Shown here: positions 27,733 to 37,350 of the stretch, piece by piece
Position numbering within the stretch: the stretch's first letter is position 1
How the letters are laid out: each line of letters opens with the position of its first letter
Source of the DNA: CBDBND01 sp965262665
Lineage (GTDB): Bacteria > Pseudomonadota > Alphaproteobacteria > Rhodospirillales > Rhodospirillaceae
DNA: 64,000 nucleotides
Direction: 5' to 3'
NCBI GenBank assembly: GCA_965262665.1
Contig: CBDHFR010000004.1
Location: forward strand, 1,612,001 to 1,676,000
Position numbers and translations under genes: made by a program
Notes under the pieces: model-generated
What the model was told of the DNA's origin: nothing
Seen by the model: the letters and a program-made list of their open reading frames with translations, nothing else
Database searches by the model: none

Positions 27733-27979
27733 AGGAACGGGGGAGACAGAGGTACGACGATCCCAGCCATGGTGCACTCTTGGTGCACTTCAAGCCGAAA
27801 AAAGGGGATACACAGGGATAAACGACGCCAGAGAGAATCACGTTATAGCGCAGATTCTCTAGCGTTCTTGATCGTCAACTGTCCTGGGCTGTCAATATAT
27901 TATTTTTCCTAATCACGTACCCTTCGCCTTTCCGGGGTAGTGAAGGGTAGCTAATCTCAATCAAACTAATCCCGACTGT
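27733..27979. other. Non-coding gap with a TGGTGCACT tandem pair
   Basis: TGGTGCACT occurs at 27770 and 27781. The motif resembles the pair upstream of the recombinase (14665-14686). It may be an attachment-site relic. No gene is seen. Confidence 0.3.
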
Positions 27980-29578
27980 TCATACCTGCGTCTTGAGCTT
28001 CAAGCCCTTAATTCGGGGATAACCCTTCAGCTTAGCCACCTCGTATCCCTGGCCTTCCAATTTCTGTATCAGGGCATTGCCAACTGGTAAGCTCCGTATG
28101 CCTTGCACCTTTCCCCATTCCTTCAAAGCGTCTCGGAATTCATTGACAAAGGTGGAAGAACCCGGTTCCTGGACACAACAATCTTCCAAAAACGCGATGA
28201 GAGGATGAGCGTGAGAGAAGAATTTCTGCTTTGCCTTTTCGCAGTCCACAGGCACATCGAAGCCGCCACGCTCACGAAGACGTTGGAGGCCTTGTAGGGA
28301 TCTATTAAGGACACCTGGCAATTCATCCGCCCATATCTTTTCAAACAATTTTGGATCGGCTTCTTCTTTTGAAAATATCCGGTCAAAGGGAATCACATGT
28401 GCTCGTTTGAACATCCCCAGGGATAAATCCTTGGTCTGAGGATAAGAATTCCCAGCCATGATAGGTAGCACCCGGCATGTGAAGTTAAACTTCTGACGCC
28501 CGTAAGGATTTCGAGCACTCATTTCCTTGGTTTCCGACAGTTTCTTCAAGAGACCATCGGCCAAGACAAGGTCTTCGGCCATATCGTCGTCGACGAAGAC
28601 AAGCTTTCCGGCAAGTGCAGCGATATTGAAGCGGTCTTTTTGGAACGTGCTGATTTGGTCATTTAGAACCGCATCAAGTCCGACCAGACGCTGGATGGTA
28701 GACAGGAGTTTTGACTTGCCGTTGTTACCATGCCCAATCAGCAACCAAAACGAAGGTATATCCCTGAGTGGCTGAATAGCGTAGCCAAAAAACTCATGCC
28801 AGTGCCGAACCAGATCTTCAGGGTCATCGGCATCTGCGAAGATCTCAAGGAGTGTCTTATCGTAAATTGGACACTTTGCTTCGGTATCATACTTTATGGG
28901 CAAGCAATTGGTGAGACGACTTTCGGGCCGATGGAGACGTAATTCTGATTTACCTTCCGCATCTACCCATATTTCCCCATTAGCGCAGTTAGTTACGGAA
29001 GGTGGGTCATCCGAAAGTCCGAGAACATCCTCATCGGTCCCTAAGAGGTCGTTAAGAAAGGTTTTGGCGGACCCCACTAGATTGTTGGTTTTGCCGACCT
29101 CACCGAATTGGCCTTTTGTGCTTGCCATAAGCAGGTTATGCCTGATTTGGGGTTCCGCCGTAGGTCGCCAATGGGTCTTGTCGTAAACCCAGAACGAGTG
29201 GTCGGCACAGCGGAGTAGGTGAAGTCCGTCGTCATAGTCTTTCTTAAGAACATGCATAGCTAATTTCTGATATGATTCCTGTGGATTCAGCTGCAGGACC
29301 AAACTTAATTTGTCCAGAGTGTGATTGAGGCATTCCCTGTCAATTTTGGTCCTCTCAGCGATGTTTTTGAGAACAAGATGTGTGTGTAATCGGCCGAGTG
29401 GGTTATCGATAAAAACCTTGAGGACATCTTTTATCTCTTCTGAAAAGCTGTCGGCATTGAGAGTATCCGACAACTTCATGATATCGCTGTATGATAGTTT
29501 TGGGTCTGCGCCGTGGTTCAGCGGACTTTCGTCTACGTCAATCTTGCTTGGTTTGTCGGAATATGAGTCTAGCGTCAT
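27980..29578 (-). CDS. P4-family phage/plasmid primase-helicase (D5-like)
   Basis: 532 residues. The N-terminal D5_N-like region (about 115-270) is followed by an SF3 helicase domain: Walker A WLLIGHGNNGKSKLLSTIQ, Walker B GKLVFVDDDMAED, then RVLPIMAGNSYPQTKDLSLG and FKRAHVIPFDRIF. Such proteins initiate or unwind DNA in satellites, plasmids and islands. No separate primase active site is evident at the short N-terminus. It is alone on the minus strand, facing the restriction operon. Intact. Confidence 0.9.
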   Translation of the reverse strand: MTLDSYSDKPSKIDVDESPLNHGADPKLSYSDIMKLSDTLNADSFSEEIKDVLKVFIDNPLGRLHTHLVLKNIAERTKIDRECLNHTLDKLSLVLQLNPQESYQKLAMHVLKKDYDDGLHLLRCADHSFWVYDKTHWRPTAEPQIRHNLLMASTKGQFGEVGKTNNLVGSAKTFLNDLLGTDEDVLGLSDDPPSVTNCANGEIWVDAEGKSELRLHRPESRLTNCLPIKYDTEAKCPIYDKTLLEIFADADDPEDLVRHWHEFFGYAIQPLRDIPSFWLLIGHGNNGKSKLLSTIQRLVGLDAVLNDQISTFQKDRFNIAALAGKLVFVDDDMAEDLVLADGLLKKLSETKEMSARNPYGRQKFNFTCRVLPIMAGNSYPQTKDLSLGMFKRAHVIPFDRIFSKEEADPKLFEKIWADELPGVLNRSLQGLQRLRERGGFDVPVDCEKAKQKFFSHAHPLIAFLEDCCVQEPGSSTFVNEFRDALKEWGKVQGIRSLPVGNALIQKLEGQGYEVAKLKGYPRIKGLKLKTQV

Positions 29579-29850
29579 TGTTCGCTCCTCTAGTTAGTCC
29601 GCCAGGGAGAGCAAAGGCGCGTAACAATGAAGAAGCCGAACCGGCAATATGCCGTTGTCACCCCTCCTATAATCTTTTGCGAGCCTTACTTTTTGTGCTC
29701 TCGCTGAGCTAGGTGGAGCTGGCTCTAATAAAAGCAAAATCGAGCGTTTTCAAATACAAAACTGATACCCAACAGTGATACACTTCGATGTACCACAGGG
29801 TGCTAAGTCGTTGTTTATCAAGGAGGATGACACCGGCGGGTTCTCTTCAC

Positions 29851-30130
29851 CTATGCGGCCTGATCGATGGTCATATCTCTCCTGGCCTGTGCCGGCGTCC
29901 GGTAGCCGATGCTCGAGTGGCGCCGTCGTTGGTTATAGAAGATCTCGATGTACTCGAATAGCGCAGCCCTGGCCTCGCGCCGGGTACGAAACGGGTACGG
30001 TGCACGAGTTCGGTCTTGAGAGACCCAAAGAAGCTCTCCATGGGGCATTGTCGAGGCAATTCCCCTTGCGGCTCATGGCGGCCTTGATGCCGTGGAGGCG
30101 GAGCAGTTTGCGGTCGTCACCGCAGGCATA
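29851..30130 (-). pseudogene. IS3-family transposase OrfB C-terminal fragment, frameshifted
   Basis: Three short frames combine: AAMSRKGNCLDNAP, MESFFGSLKTELVH and YIEIFYNQRRRHSSIGYRTP. These are the last catalytic region and C-terminus of IS3/IS150-type OrfB. The upstream part is missing where an IS30 fragment begins. Confidence 0.75.
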
Positions 30131-30140
30131 TTGGGCGGGT

Positions 30141-30877
30141 TCAACCGGTCGTCGCAACACGTTCAGTTTGACTGGCCTGCAAGCACTGGTCCAGAGCTTC
30201 GGCGGGAGTTCTCCATCCGAGGGTCTTGCGGGGCCGTGTATTGAGCGCGTCAGCAACAACTGCGAGTACGTCCGGACTGTGTGCGCTCAGATCGGTTCCT
30301 TTCGGGAAGTACTGTCGAAGCAATCCATTGGCGTTCTCGTTCGTTCCGCGTTGCCAAGGGCTGTGCGGTTCGCAGAAGTAGACGGGAAGGCCGGTTGCGA
30401 TCCGCAGATCCGCATGCCTGGCCATCTCTGCTCCCTGGTCCCAGGTCAGCGAGCGGCGAAGCTGCGCTGGCAATGTCGTGATCGTCCGGGCGATGGCATC
30501 GCGAACCGCTTCAGCCCCATGCTCGCTCCAGCCGGCAAGCGCAGGCCCGTTCTTCACGCGCGGGACGGTGCCGTGGCCTTCCATTCGGGGAAGATGCAGC
30601 AGCATTGTGAACCGCGTGGCGCGTTCCACCAGAGTGCCGATCGCCGATCTGCCCAAGCCGATGATCAGGTCACCTTCCCAGTGTCCGGGTACGGCCCGAT
30701 CAGCTGCTTCCGCCGATCGTTCACTGATCATGATCTCAGGCGTGACGAAGGATTTTCCCCGCCGGCGGCTACGTGCCCGAGGCACGCGCAGTGCCCTTCC
30801 CGTGCGAAGGCAGGCGGTCAGCTCACGACGGAGTGCGCCGCGGCCCTGTACGTAGAGCGCCTGATAGATCGCCTAAA
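30141..30877 (-). pseudogene. IS30-family transposase, C-terminal two-thirds
   Basis: IYQALYVQGRGALRRELTAC near 30860 is followed by GHWEGDLIIGLGRSAIGTLV, LRRSLTWDQGAEMARH and FCEPHSPWQRGTNENANGLL: the DDE core of IS30. The N-terminal helix-turn-helix is absent; an IS481-type element is inserted at 30878. Probably inactive. Confidence 0.8.
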
Positions 30878-31796
30878 GTGTAGTGGTTCAGATGTGATCT
30901 GACAGTTGGCCGTTTTTCCGGCGGCCTCTGTTAGGTCAAGTTCAGTTCACGAACTTTTCCTTCCAGATTTCTTTGCCCTCGATCATGGTCTGGAACGGCG
31001 TTCTGCCGCAACACATTTTGCCCTGATGAGTGCGTTCCGTGTTGTAGTGATGTAGCCATTGATCCAGATCGTCCTGCAGCGCATCGACGCTGTCGTAGAG
31101 TCTTTTGCGGAACGCGACCTGGTAGAACTCCTGCAGCACGGTCTTGTGAAAGCGCTCGCGGATGCCGTTTGTTTGCGGTGATTTCACCTTGGTCTTGGTG
31201 TGGTCGATATCGTTGATGGCCAGGAAGAGCTGGTAGTCGTGCTTGTCCGCTCGCCCGCAGTATTCCGTGCCCCTGTCGGTCATGATCCGCAGCACAGGCA
31301 GGTCGTGCTCGTCATGGAACGGCAGCACCCGGTCATTGAGCAGGTCGGCGGCGGTGATCGGCGTCTTGGTGGTGTAGAGCTTGGCCTGCGCGACCTTGGA
31401 ATAGGGATCGACATAGCTCTGCTGGTAGATCCGCCCCACCCCCTTCAGGGTGCCGACATAGAAGGTGTCCTGTGAACCCAGATAGCCGGGGTGGGCCGTT
31501 TCCACCTCGCCGCGGGCTTCGTCGTCGCGATTCTTCTTTTCCAAGGCCTGCACCTGGGCCTCGTATGTGGGCCTCGGTCAGAATGATGCCGTCCTCGGCG
31601 ACCTTGGTCTCCAGCGCCTTCAGCCGGGCCTTGAAGTTGGCCAGGTCATGCCGCAGCCAGATCGAGCGGACGCCGGAGGGCGAGACAAAGACACCACCAT
31701 CAAAACGGACAACCACAATCTCTTTCAAGAGATGCGCCGCTCCCATTCCAGCTTGCTGGGAAGGGAGCGGTGTCAGATCACATCGCGACTAACTCA
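30878..31796 (-). mobile_element. IS481-type element, copy 1 (919 bp)
   Basis: The ends carry GATGTGATCTGACA in inverted orientation. Flanks CCTAAA (30872-30877) and CCTAAG (31797-31802) look like a 6-bp duplication with one change. The transposase is split: frame 31746-31333 starts MGAAHLLKEIVVVRFDGG, and frame 31553-30942 has LGSQDTFYVGTLKGVG, LRIMTDRGTEYCG, KSPQTNGIRERFHKT. The frame break coincides with a 13-bp insertion near 31560. The usual N-terminal HTH is missing. The same length and structure recur inverted at 36283-37201. Confidence 0.8.
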
Positions 31797-31963
31797 CCTA
31801 AGTTGACCATACCTGGGACGACGATCGCCCGCAGGCGAAGGTGTTTCATGTTCAAGAGATCGTGTCAGGCCGGAAGATCGTGAAGATCTGTGCTTGACAT
31901 CGACCGCCCCATTACGGAAGGTGAGCTATTGAAATAACGGAAGGGATTGTGCATTACCCGAGG

Positions 31964-32005
31964 CTAGGAGACCTTACTTTTCAGCTCAAGCCCTTTTACT
32001 CTGAC
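31964..32005 (-). pseudogene. Short echo of a primase C-terminal tail
   Basis: The minus strand reads VRVKGLELKSKVS then stop, close to the primase tail PRIKGLKLKTQV at 27980. It overlaps, in another frame, the abrupt end of umuC. This may mark the junction where a primase-bearing element truncated umuC. Short similarity only. Confidence 0.35.
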
Positions 32006-32823
32006 AGTGCCGTCGCGAATAAGGTAACCGCATTGGCCAACTCATCGTAATCGCGCACTTCCGTGCCGAAGGACCGTGAGACCATCGTCGTCTTTTTGGG
32101 CTGGGGCATGTCGCCGAAGCCGATGCAGTCAACCCCGCGCAATTCCTGGACCGTCTTCAGTCCGCCGACCCCCATCTCCTTGCGGACCCAGCCATCGGGA
32201 CGGCGCGCAAGATCAAGCGCCGTCATGACGCCGTTGCGGTTTAGTTTTTGGGCGTACTGCCTGCCGATCCCCCAGATATCACCGACTGCCGTTGACGCCA
32301 GCGCCCGGTCGCGCCAGCGCGCGCCGGTGAGATCGAGAACGCCGTCCGCCTTAACGGAGGTCTTCGCCAGCCGGTTGGCGATCTTGGCCAGGGTCTTGGT
32401 CTCGGCGATACCGATGCTGACCGGCAGCCCGGTCCATTGGTGCACGGTCTGTTTCAGGTTCTGGCAGAATGCGGTGAGATCCTCCGGTAGTCCCGTGAGA
32501 TCGAGAAAGCATTCGTCGATCGAGTATTGCTCCACCGCCGGGACCAGTTCCCCCAACACCTGCATCACCCGGTTGCTCATATCGGTATAGAACTGGAGGT
32601 TGCCGCTGATCATCGCAATCCGGTGCCGCTTGATGAGATCCTTCGCTTGAAATGCCGGTTGGGCCATTTTGACGCCGAGCGCCTTGGCCTCGTCACTGCG
32701 CGCGACGATGCAGCCGTCGTTCGACGACAGCACCACGGCCGGGCGGCCTTCGAGCGCGGGATGGAAAACCCGCTCGCAGGAGACGAAGAAGTTATTGCAA
32801 TCGGCCAGCCCGTAGACGCTCAT
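31996..32823 (-). pseudogene. umuC: UmuC-like DNA polymerase V subunit, C-terminally truncated
   Basis: 275 residues versus about 420 in full-length UmuC. The Y-family palm is present: GLADCNNFFVSCERVFHPAL, and YSIDECFLDLTG with the catalytic acidic pair. The helix-hairpin region (DIWGIGRQYAQKLNRNGVMT) is also visible. The little-finger and beta-clamp-binding regions are lost after DELANAVTLFATALSE. The ATG at 32823 overlaps umuD. Translesion activity is unlikely as is. Confidence 0.85.
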
Positions 32824-33104
32824 GGCAGGCTCCGCACCACTCCGGCGACGACACCCCAAACGTGGGCCTCCTCGCCATCGATTGTGGTAAACGGACGGGC
32901 GGTCAGTTCGCCCTCAATGGCGGCAATGACGATTGAGTCCACGCCCGGCGTGCGCGAGCGATCGACGATCAGGGTATCGCCGGCCAGAATTCCGTGTTCG
33001 GTTAGGCCGCTGCCCGCGGCCGTGACGAAGAACGTCGCCGCCGGGCGCTTTATGAAATGGGCATCGAGGCTAAGGCTCGTCGTGGGGGCGACTACGGTGA
33101 ACAT
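32820..33104 (-). CDS. umuD: UmuD'-like S24 protein lacking the cleavage region
   Basis: 94 residues; full UmuD has about 140. The segment FIKRPAATFFVTAAGSGLTE then HGILAGDTLIVDRS matches the S24 peptidase fold, but the usual GDSM serine box reads GSGL, and the catalytic Lys position (family ELTVK) reads ELTARPF. The autocleavage site and N-terminal arm are absent. It resembles pre-cleaved, catalytically dead UmuD'. It overlaps umuC by ATGA-type spacing. Confidence 0.75.
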   Translation of the reverse strand: MFTVVAPTTSLSLDAHFIKRPAATFFVTAAGSGLTEHGILAGDTLIVDRSRTPGVDSIVIAAIEGELTARPFTTIDGEEAHVWGVVAGVVRSLP

Positions 33105-33259
33105 CGGGTAAGTCTGCTTACAACTCCTTGAGCCATGAACCGGATCGGTAGAGCGGCAAGCGCACCAGGCCTGCTCGCACGGCGTAAGCCGTATTCGGGC
33201 AATGATACAGCGCTGGTTTCATGCCATTGAATTCCGGGCTTTATTGAGTCACTCCATCC

Positions 33260-33520
33260 TTGGCAGTGGACCGGCTCGATGGCCGTGGACCGGGGTTGCT
33301 CGACCAACTCGTCCGCTTACAACACCTCGTCCTCGACGATCGGGGATTCCATGGCATAGACGGCCGACAGCGCCTCGACCGCCGCAGGATCTGCAAAGAA
33401 CGCTGCCGCCGAAAGTCAACCATGATCACCGCACAGCCCCCCGTCGACAAATGGCACGCCCTCATCGGTGAACCAACCATTACCGATGCAATCGCCGACC
33501 GCCTCATTCATCACGAAATG
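33260..33520 (+). pseudogene. IS21-family IstB ATPase C-terminal remnant
   Basis: The reading LVLDDRGF followed after a degenerate stretch by RRKSTMITAQPPVDKWHALI, GEPTITDAIADRLIHH, aligns without gaps to the IstB C-terminus (LDDWGL ... RRSTIITSQLPVDKWH ... DAILDRLVH). The ATPase Walker A region is missing. Other IS21 pieces are at 45470-45520 and 55741-56240. Confidence 0.7.
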
Positions 33521-34167
33521 CTGCGTGCAAGATTTGGCACGCACCTCAATGCCATGATCCGGGCAAATTCTGCGGCGCAGTGCTGATCTTCTTCATTCAT
33601 TTGAATACCTGTCTCGGTATTGAGCTTAATCTGCAAGGCTGGAAATAAGGAACCGACACGACAATGAAAGAAGTTAAGGACCGATCGGTTCTGTGGTTTG
33701 GCGGGACCCCATGTGATAGAGCTTCGGCGCATGGACCGAAAGGCAGGTCTCAATATTGTGTAGGCTCTCGCAGTGGGTCAGTTGACCGAATGGTCAAATA
33801 AAGGAATAGGCAACGGTCGATGATCTCAAACACCTGGACGGACACAGTAACGAAATCCACGAACTGGTTGAAACCGTGGCACCAAACCATCTGCCCGAAG
33901 CCGCCAATGCGAAACAGTATTGTCTCAAGTGTGTGGCCGTCGCCTTACTGCAATGGGCCACCTCCGCAGCGACATGCGCGGGTACCACTATCGGTGAGAT
34001 CACGAACGCCGTCGCCGACGGTGCCGCCATGGGCGAAGAAGAAAACGAACGGACAGAGACAGAGGCCGCCCGCGTGACGCGGCATTAGGTGAGGGTGACA
34101 TGTATCGAGTAGTCCCAGGACGGCCGATCTCCGCGGACTTTGGCTAGAGTAAAATCGAAGACGCTTT
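33521..34167. other. Low-information gap with one possible small ORF
   Basis: A plus-strand frame at 33876-34088 (GTG start; MAPNHLPEAANAKQYC then LKCVAVALLQWATSAATCAG) has plausible composition and a hydrophobic helix, and is open upstream to about 33812. No family recognised. Otherwise no feature seen. Confidence 0.3.
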
Positions 34168-35130
34168 TCACCCGTGATAGAACGGCCGGCCGCTATCCCG
34201 CAGCCACAGGCGGACCAATTGCCGTCGGCGTTCCGGTTCGGGCCAGTCTTCGAAGGCGGTGCGTTTGTGGCCGATGAACCGGTTGTCGATGATCTGAATC
34301 TGGCCGGGCTCGAAGGTGAACTCCTTATACAACGACGGATCGTTGAGGATGCCGTAGAGCGCTTCGAGCGCGGCGTCGCCGTCGTCGTCCAGGTCAGTCT
34401 CGGCGACCGAATAGCCCTGACGAATAAGCCGGTTGCCCAGCCGTGCGTTGAGAGACTCCCCACCGGATGTGAACAACGGATTGGTCAGAACCAGATCATC
34501 GTCGTCGGCGTGTTCCTTGACCCGGTCCCAGAGGAACGATTGGTAAAGCCGGGGCAGCAGGTCGGGATGCCGTTCGCGCATGAGATTGTGCGCCGTGTGC
34601 AGGCTGACGATGCGGCTGATGCCGCCGTCCTTAGCGGTGCGCGTGCACAACAGCGCCACAAAATCCGGCGGCGTTACATTGTAGGCGTTGTCTGTGTGGA
34701 ATACCTGTTCCGCGTTGGTGGTGTCGGGGCGGATGCGGTTGCCCGGCCTGAGGCCGCTGGTGTCGGCGACCTCGTAGAACATGGTGCCGTCCCACTTCTG
34801 TGCCACTGGACGGGCGATCATGCTGGCCAAGATCCAATAGACCGATAACGCCTCCGTCGGCTGCAAGTCATCCAAGGGCAGCCGGTCGATCAAGACAAAA
34901 CCCGGTCCTTGGTTCAGGCAGGCGTTGGCTTGGTCCATCAGCGCTCTGCAGGCGGGGAGATCGAAATCATCGGCGGACAACTGCAATGTCGGCAACGGGT
35001 TGCGGCGCAGGTCTTCGGCCAAGCCGTGGATCTCCGACAGGCACGCCGCGGAAAACGTCAGATGGCCATCGTCAGGCGCCAAAGTATCCGCGGTCCACGC
35101 CGCCGGTCCGGTGAGCTGTTGATCGATCAT
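34168..35130 (-). CDS. TauD/TfdA-like Fe(II)/2-oxoglutarate dioxygenase
   Basis: 320 residues from the ATG at 35130 (MIDQQLTGPAAW); the open frame extends upstream, but the IS end starts at 35188. Iron ligands are visible: HTD in EQVFHTDNAYNVTPPDFV and the distal His in NRFIGHKRTAFEDWPEPERR, with the 2-oxoglutarate Arg in LVRLWLRDSGR. The family hydroxylates small organic substrates; substrate unknown. It appears intact but isolated between IS elements. Confidence 0.85.
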   Translation of the reverse strand: MIDQQLTGPAAWTADTLAPDDGHLTFSAACLSEIHGLAEDLRRNPLPTLQLSADDFDLPACRALMDQANACLNQGPGFVLIDRLPLDDLQPTEALSVYWILASMIARPVAQKWDGTMFYEVADTSGLRPGNRIRPDTTNAEQVFHTDNAYNVTPPDFVALLCTRTAKDGGISRIVSLHTAHNLMRERHPDLLPRLYQSFLWDRVKEHADDDDLVLTNPLFTSGGESLNARLGNRLIRQGYSVAETDLDDDGDAALEALYGILNDPSLYKEFTFEPGQIQIIDNRFIGHKRTAFEDWPEPERRRQLVRLWLRDSGRPFYHG

Positions 35131-35267
35131 GGCTGGATCATAGGCAAAGGCGCGGCCCCAGGTCTTCCTTTTCCTTGCCTTTTGGTCTGACCTCCCCCCT
35201 TTAACCCGGTCCAGATGTAGGTTTAGAGAATGTCTACATGTGGGTCCTGAGAAGGAGGGCAGATCTG

Positions 35268-35546
35268 ATGCCAAGAAAACGTTATTCCGTAGAGCAAGTC
35301 ATCAACAAGTTGCGTGAAGCCGATGTTCTGCTGGCGCAAGGGGTGTCAGCCGGCGATGTATGTCGTCAGTTAGGTATCTCGGAGCAAACCTATTATCGGT
35401 GGCGCCGGGAGTATGGCGGCTTAAAGATGGACCAAGCACGGCGCTTGAAAGAGCTTGAGCAAGAAAATACCCGGCTCAAGAAGGCTGTTGCCGACCTTAC
35501 GGTTGACAAGATGATCTTGGAGGAAGCGTCAAAGGGAAACTTATAA
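35268..35546 (+). CDS. IS3-family OrfA of copy A
   Basis: 92 residues, MPRKRYSVEQVINKLREADV, an HTH (DVCRQLGISEQTYYRWRREY) and a leucine zipper (RRLKELEQENTRLKKAVADL). It is intact and would bind the IS ends, but its OrfB partner is broken in both copies here. Confidence 0.88.
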   Translation: MPRKRYSVEQVINKLREADVLLAQGVSAGDVCRQLGISEQTYYRWRREYGGLKMDQARRLKELEQENTRLKKAVADLTVDKMILEEASKGNL

Positions 35547-37325
35547 GCCCTGAGCGCCGTCGCCGTTGTGTAATCCAAGCCATTCAGAAGTTTGGCGTGT
35601 CCGAGCGCAAGGCTTGCCGCGTATTGGGCCAGCCCCGCTCGACACAACGACATGTGAAGGTCGTAGCTACTGATGAAAAGGCTTTGACCGAGGCCATCAT
35701 TCGTCTTGCCAAGCAATATGGCCGCTATGGCTAGCGACGGATCGCGGCTCTGCTCAGGGCGGAAGGCTGGCACGTCAACGACAAGCGTGTTGAGCGCATC
35801 TGGCGGCGCGAAGGGCTGAAAGTCCCAAGCAAGCAACCAAAAAGGGGTCGACTTTGGTTCACTGACGGATCTTGCATGCGGCTCAGACCGTGTTGGAAGA
35901 ACCATGTCTGGGCCTATGACTTTGTTTCAGGTCGGACGCATGACGGACGAGCTATTCGTATGCTCACCGTTATCGATGAATACACAAAGGAGAGCTTAGC
36001 GATCGAAGTGGAAAGACGTCTTAGATCAGACGATGTGCTTCATTGCCGTGCCCGTTTGTTCACAACACATGGACCGCCAGATCACACCAGGTCAGACAAT
36101 GGCAGAGAGTTTACGGCTGAAGTTGTCAGAGACTGGCTCAGGCATTTGCGACTGAAGACGCTCTATATACAACCCGGCTCACCTTGGGAGAATGGCTACA
36201 ACGAGAGCTTCAACGGCAAACTCAGAGACGAACTCCTCAATGGCGAAATCTTCTACTCGCTCACCGGGGCCAAGGTATTAATTGAGTTAGTCGCGATGTG
36301 ATCTGACACCGCTCCCTTCCCAGCAAGCTGGAATGGGAGCGGCGCATCTCTTGAAAGAGATTGTGGTTGTCCGTTTTGATGGTGGTGTCTTTGTCTCGCC
36401 CTCCGGCGTCCGCTCGATCTGGCTGCGGCATGACCTGGCCAACTTCAAGGCCCGGCTGAAGGCGCTGGAGACCAAGGTCGCCGAGGACGGCATCATCCTG
36501 ACCGAGGCCCACATACGAGGCCCACATACAGGCCTTGGAAAAGAAGAATCGCGACGACGAAGCCCGCGGCGAGGTGGAAACGGCCCACCCCGGCTATCTG
36601 GGTTCACAGGACACCTTCTATGTCGGCACCCTGAAGGGGGTGGGGCGGATCTACCAGCAGAGCTATGTCGATCCCTATTCCAAGGTCGCGCAGGCCAAGC
36701 TCTACACCACCAAGACGCCGATCACCGCCGCCGACCTGCTCAATGACCGGGTGCTGCCGTTCCATGACGAGCACGACCTGCCTGTGCTGCGGATCATGAC
36801 CGACAGGGGTACGGAATACTGCGGGCGCGTCGACAAGCACGACTACCAGCTCTTCCTGGCCATCAACGATATCGACCACACCAAGACCAAGGTGAAATCA
36901 CCGCAAACAAACGGCATCCGCGAGCGCTTTCACAAGACCGTGCTGCAGGAGTTCTACCAGGTCGCGTTCCGCAAAAGACTCTACGACAGCGTCGATGCGC
37001 TGCAGGACGATCTGGATCAATGGCTACATCACTACAACACGGAACGCACTCATCAGGGCAAAATGTGTTGCGGCAGAACGCCGTTCCAGACCATGATCGA
37101 GGGCAAGGAAATCTGGAAGGAAAAGTTCGTGAACTGAACTTGACCTAACAGAGGCCGCCGGAAAAACGGCCAACTGTCAGATCACATCTGAACCACTACA
37201 GATTAATCGAACGATGGCGCATTCACTACAACACCATTCGGCCCCACAGTTCACTGGGCTACAGACCGCCGACGCCAGAAACCGTATTGCTAAGAGAAAA
37301 AATCGAGAACAGACTAACTTTGTAA
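35547..37325 (+). pseudogene. IS3-family OrfB of copy A, amber and interrupted
   Basis: The frame reads SPERRRRCVIQAIQKFGVSE ... LAKQYGRYG, then TAG at 35732-35734 in place of the usual Tyr, and RRIAALLRAEGWHVNDKRVE. The DDE core follows: HVWAYDFVSGRTHDG, RSDNGREFTAE, PGSPWENGYNESFNGKLRDE. It stops at the IS481 insertion (36283) and resumes after 37207 with IERWRIHYNTIRPHSSLGYR. Copy B carries the same amber. Confidence 0.85.
36283..37201 (+). mobile_element. IS481-type element, copy 2 (919 bp), inserted in IS3 copy A
   Basis: Flanked by exact ATTAAT duplications (36277-36282, 37202-37207). The structure matches copy 1 in inverted orientation: frame 36333-36746 (MGAAHLLKEIVVVRFDGG) and frame 36535-37137 (LGSQDTFYVGTLKGVG ... 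ERTHQGKMCCGRTPF). The 13-bp unit GAGGCCCACATAC occurs twice in tandem (from about 36505), which splits the frame. Near-identity to copy 1 makes inversion of the DNA between them possible. Confidence 0.85.
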
Positions 37326-37350
37326 GTGGGCTACGTCCGGGGGCAGGTCA

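Larger units (their letters stand above)
35188..37350 (+). mobile_element. IS3-family (IS407-like) element, copy A, split by an IS481-type insertion
   Basis: The left end TGACCTCCCCCC (35188) and right end GGGGGCAGGTCA (37350) are inverted repeats. Excluding the inserted IS481 and its duplication leaves 1238 bp, the normal size for this group. orfA is intact; orfB has an amber codon and the insertion. No 4-bp target duplication is visible (GGTC versus CTCC), so the flanks have recombined. Confidence 0.85.

Noticed and set aside
31333..31746. Programmed frameshift in the IS481-type transposase
   Set aside because: The frames are separated by a 13-bp insertion relative to the family, not by a slippery sequence. 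Kept as a decay event, with the caveat that both copies share it.
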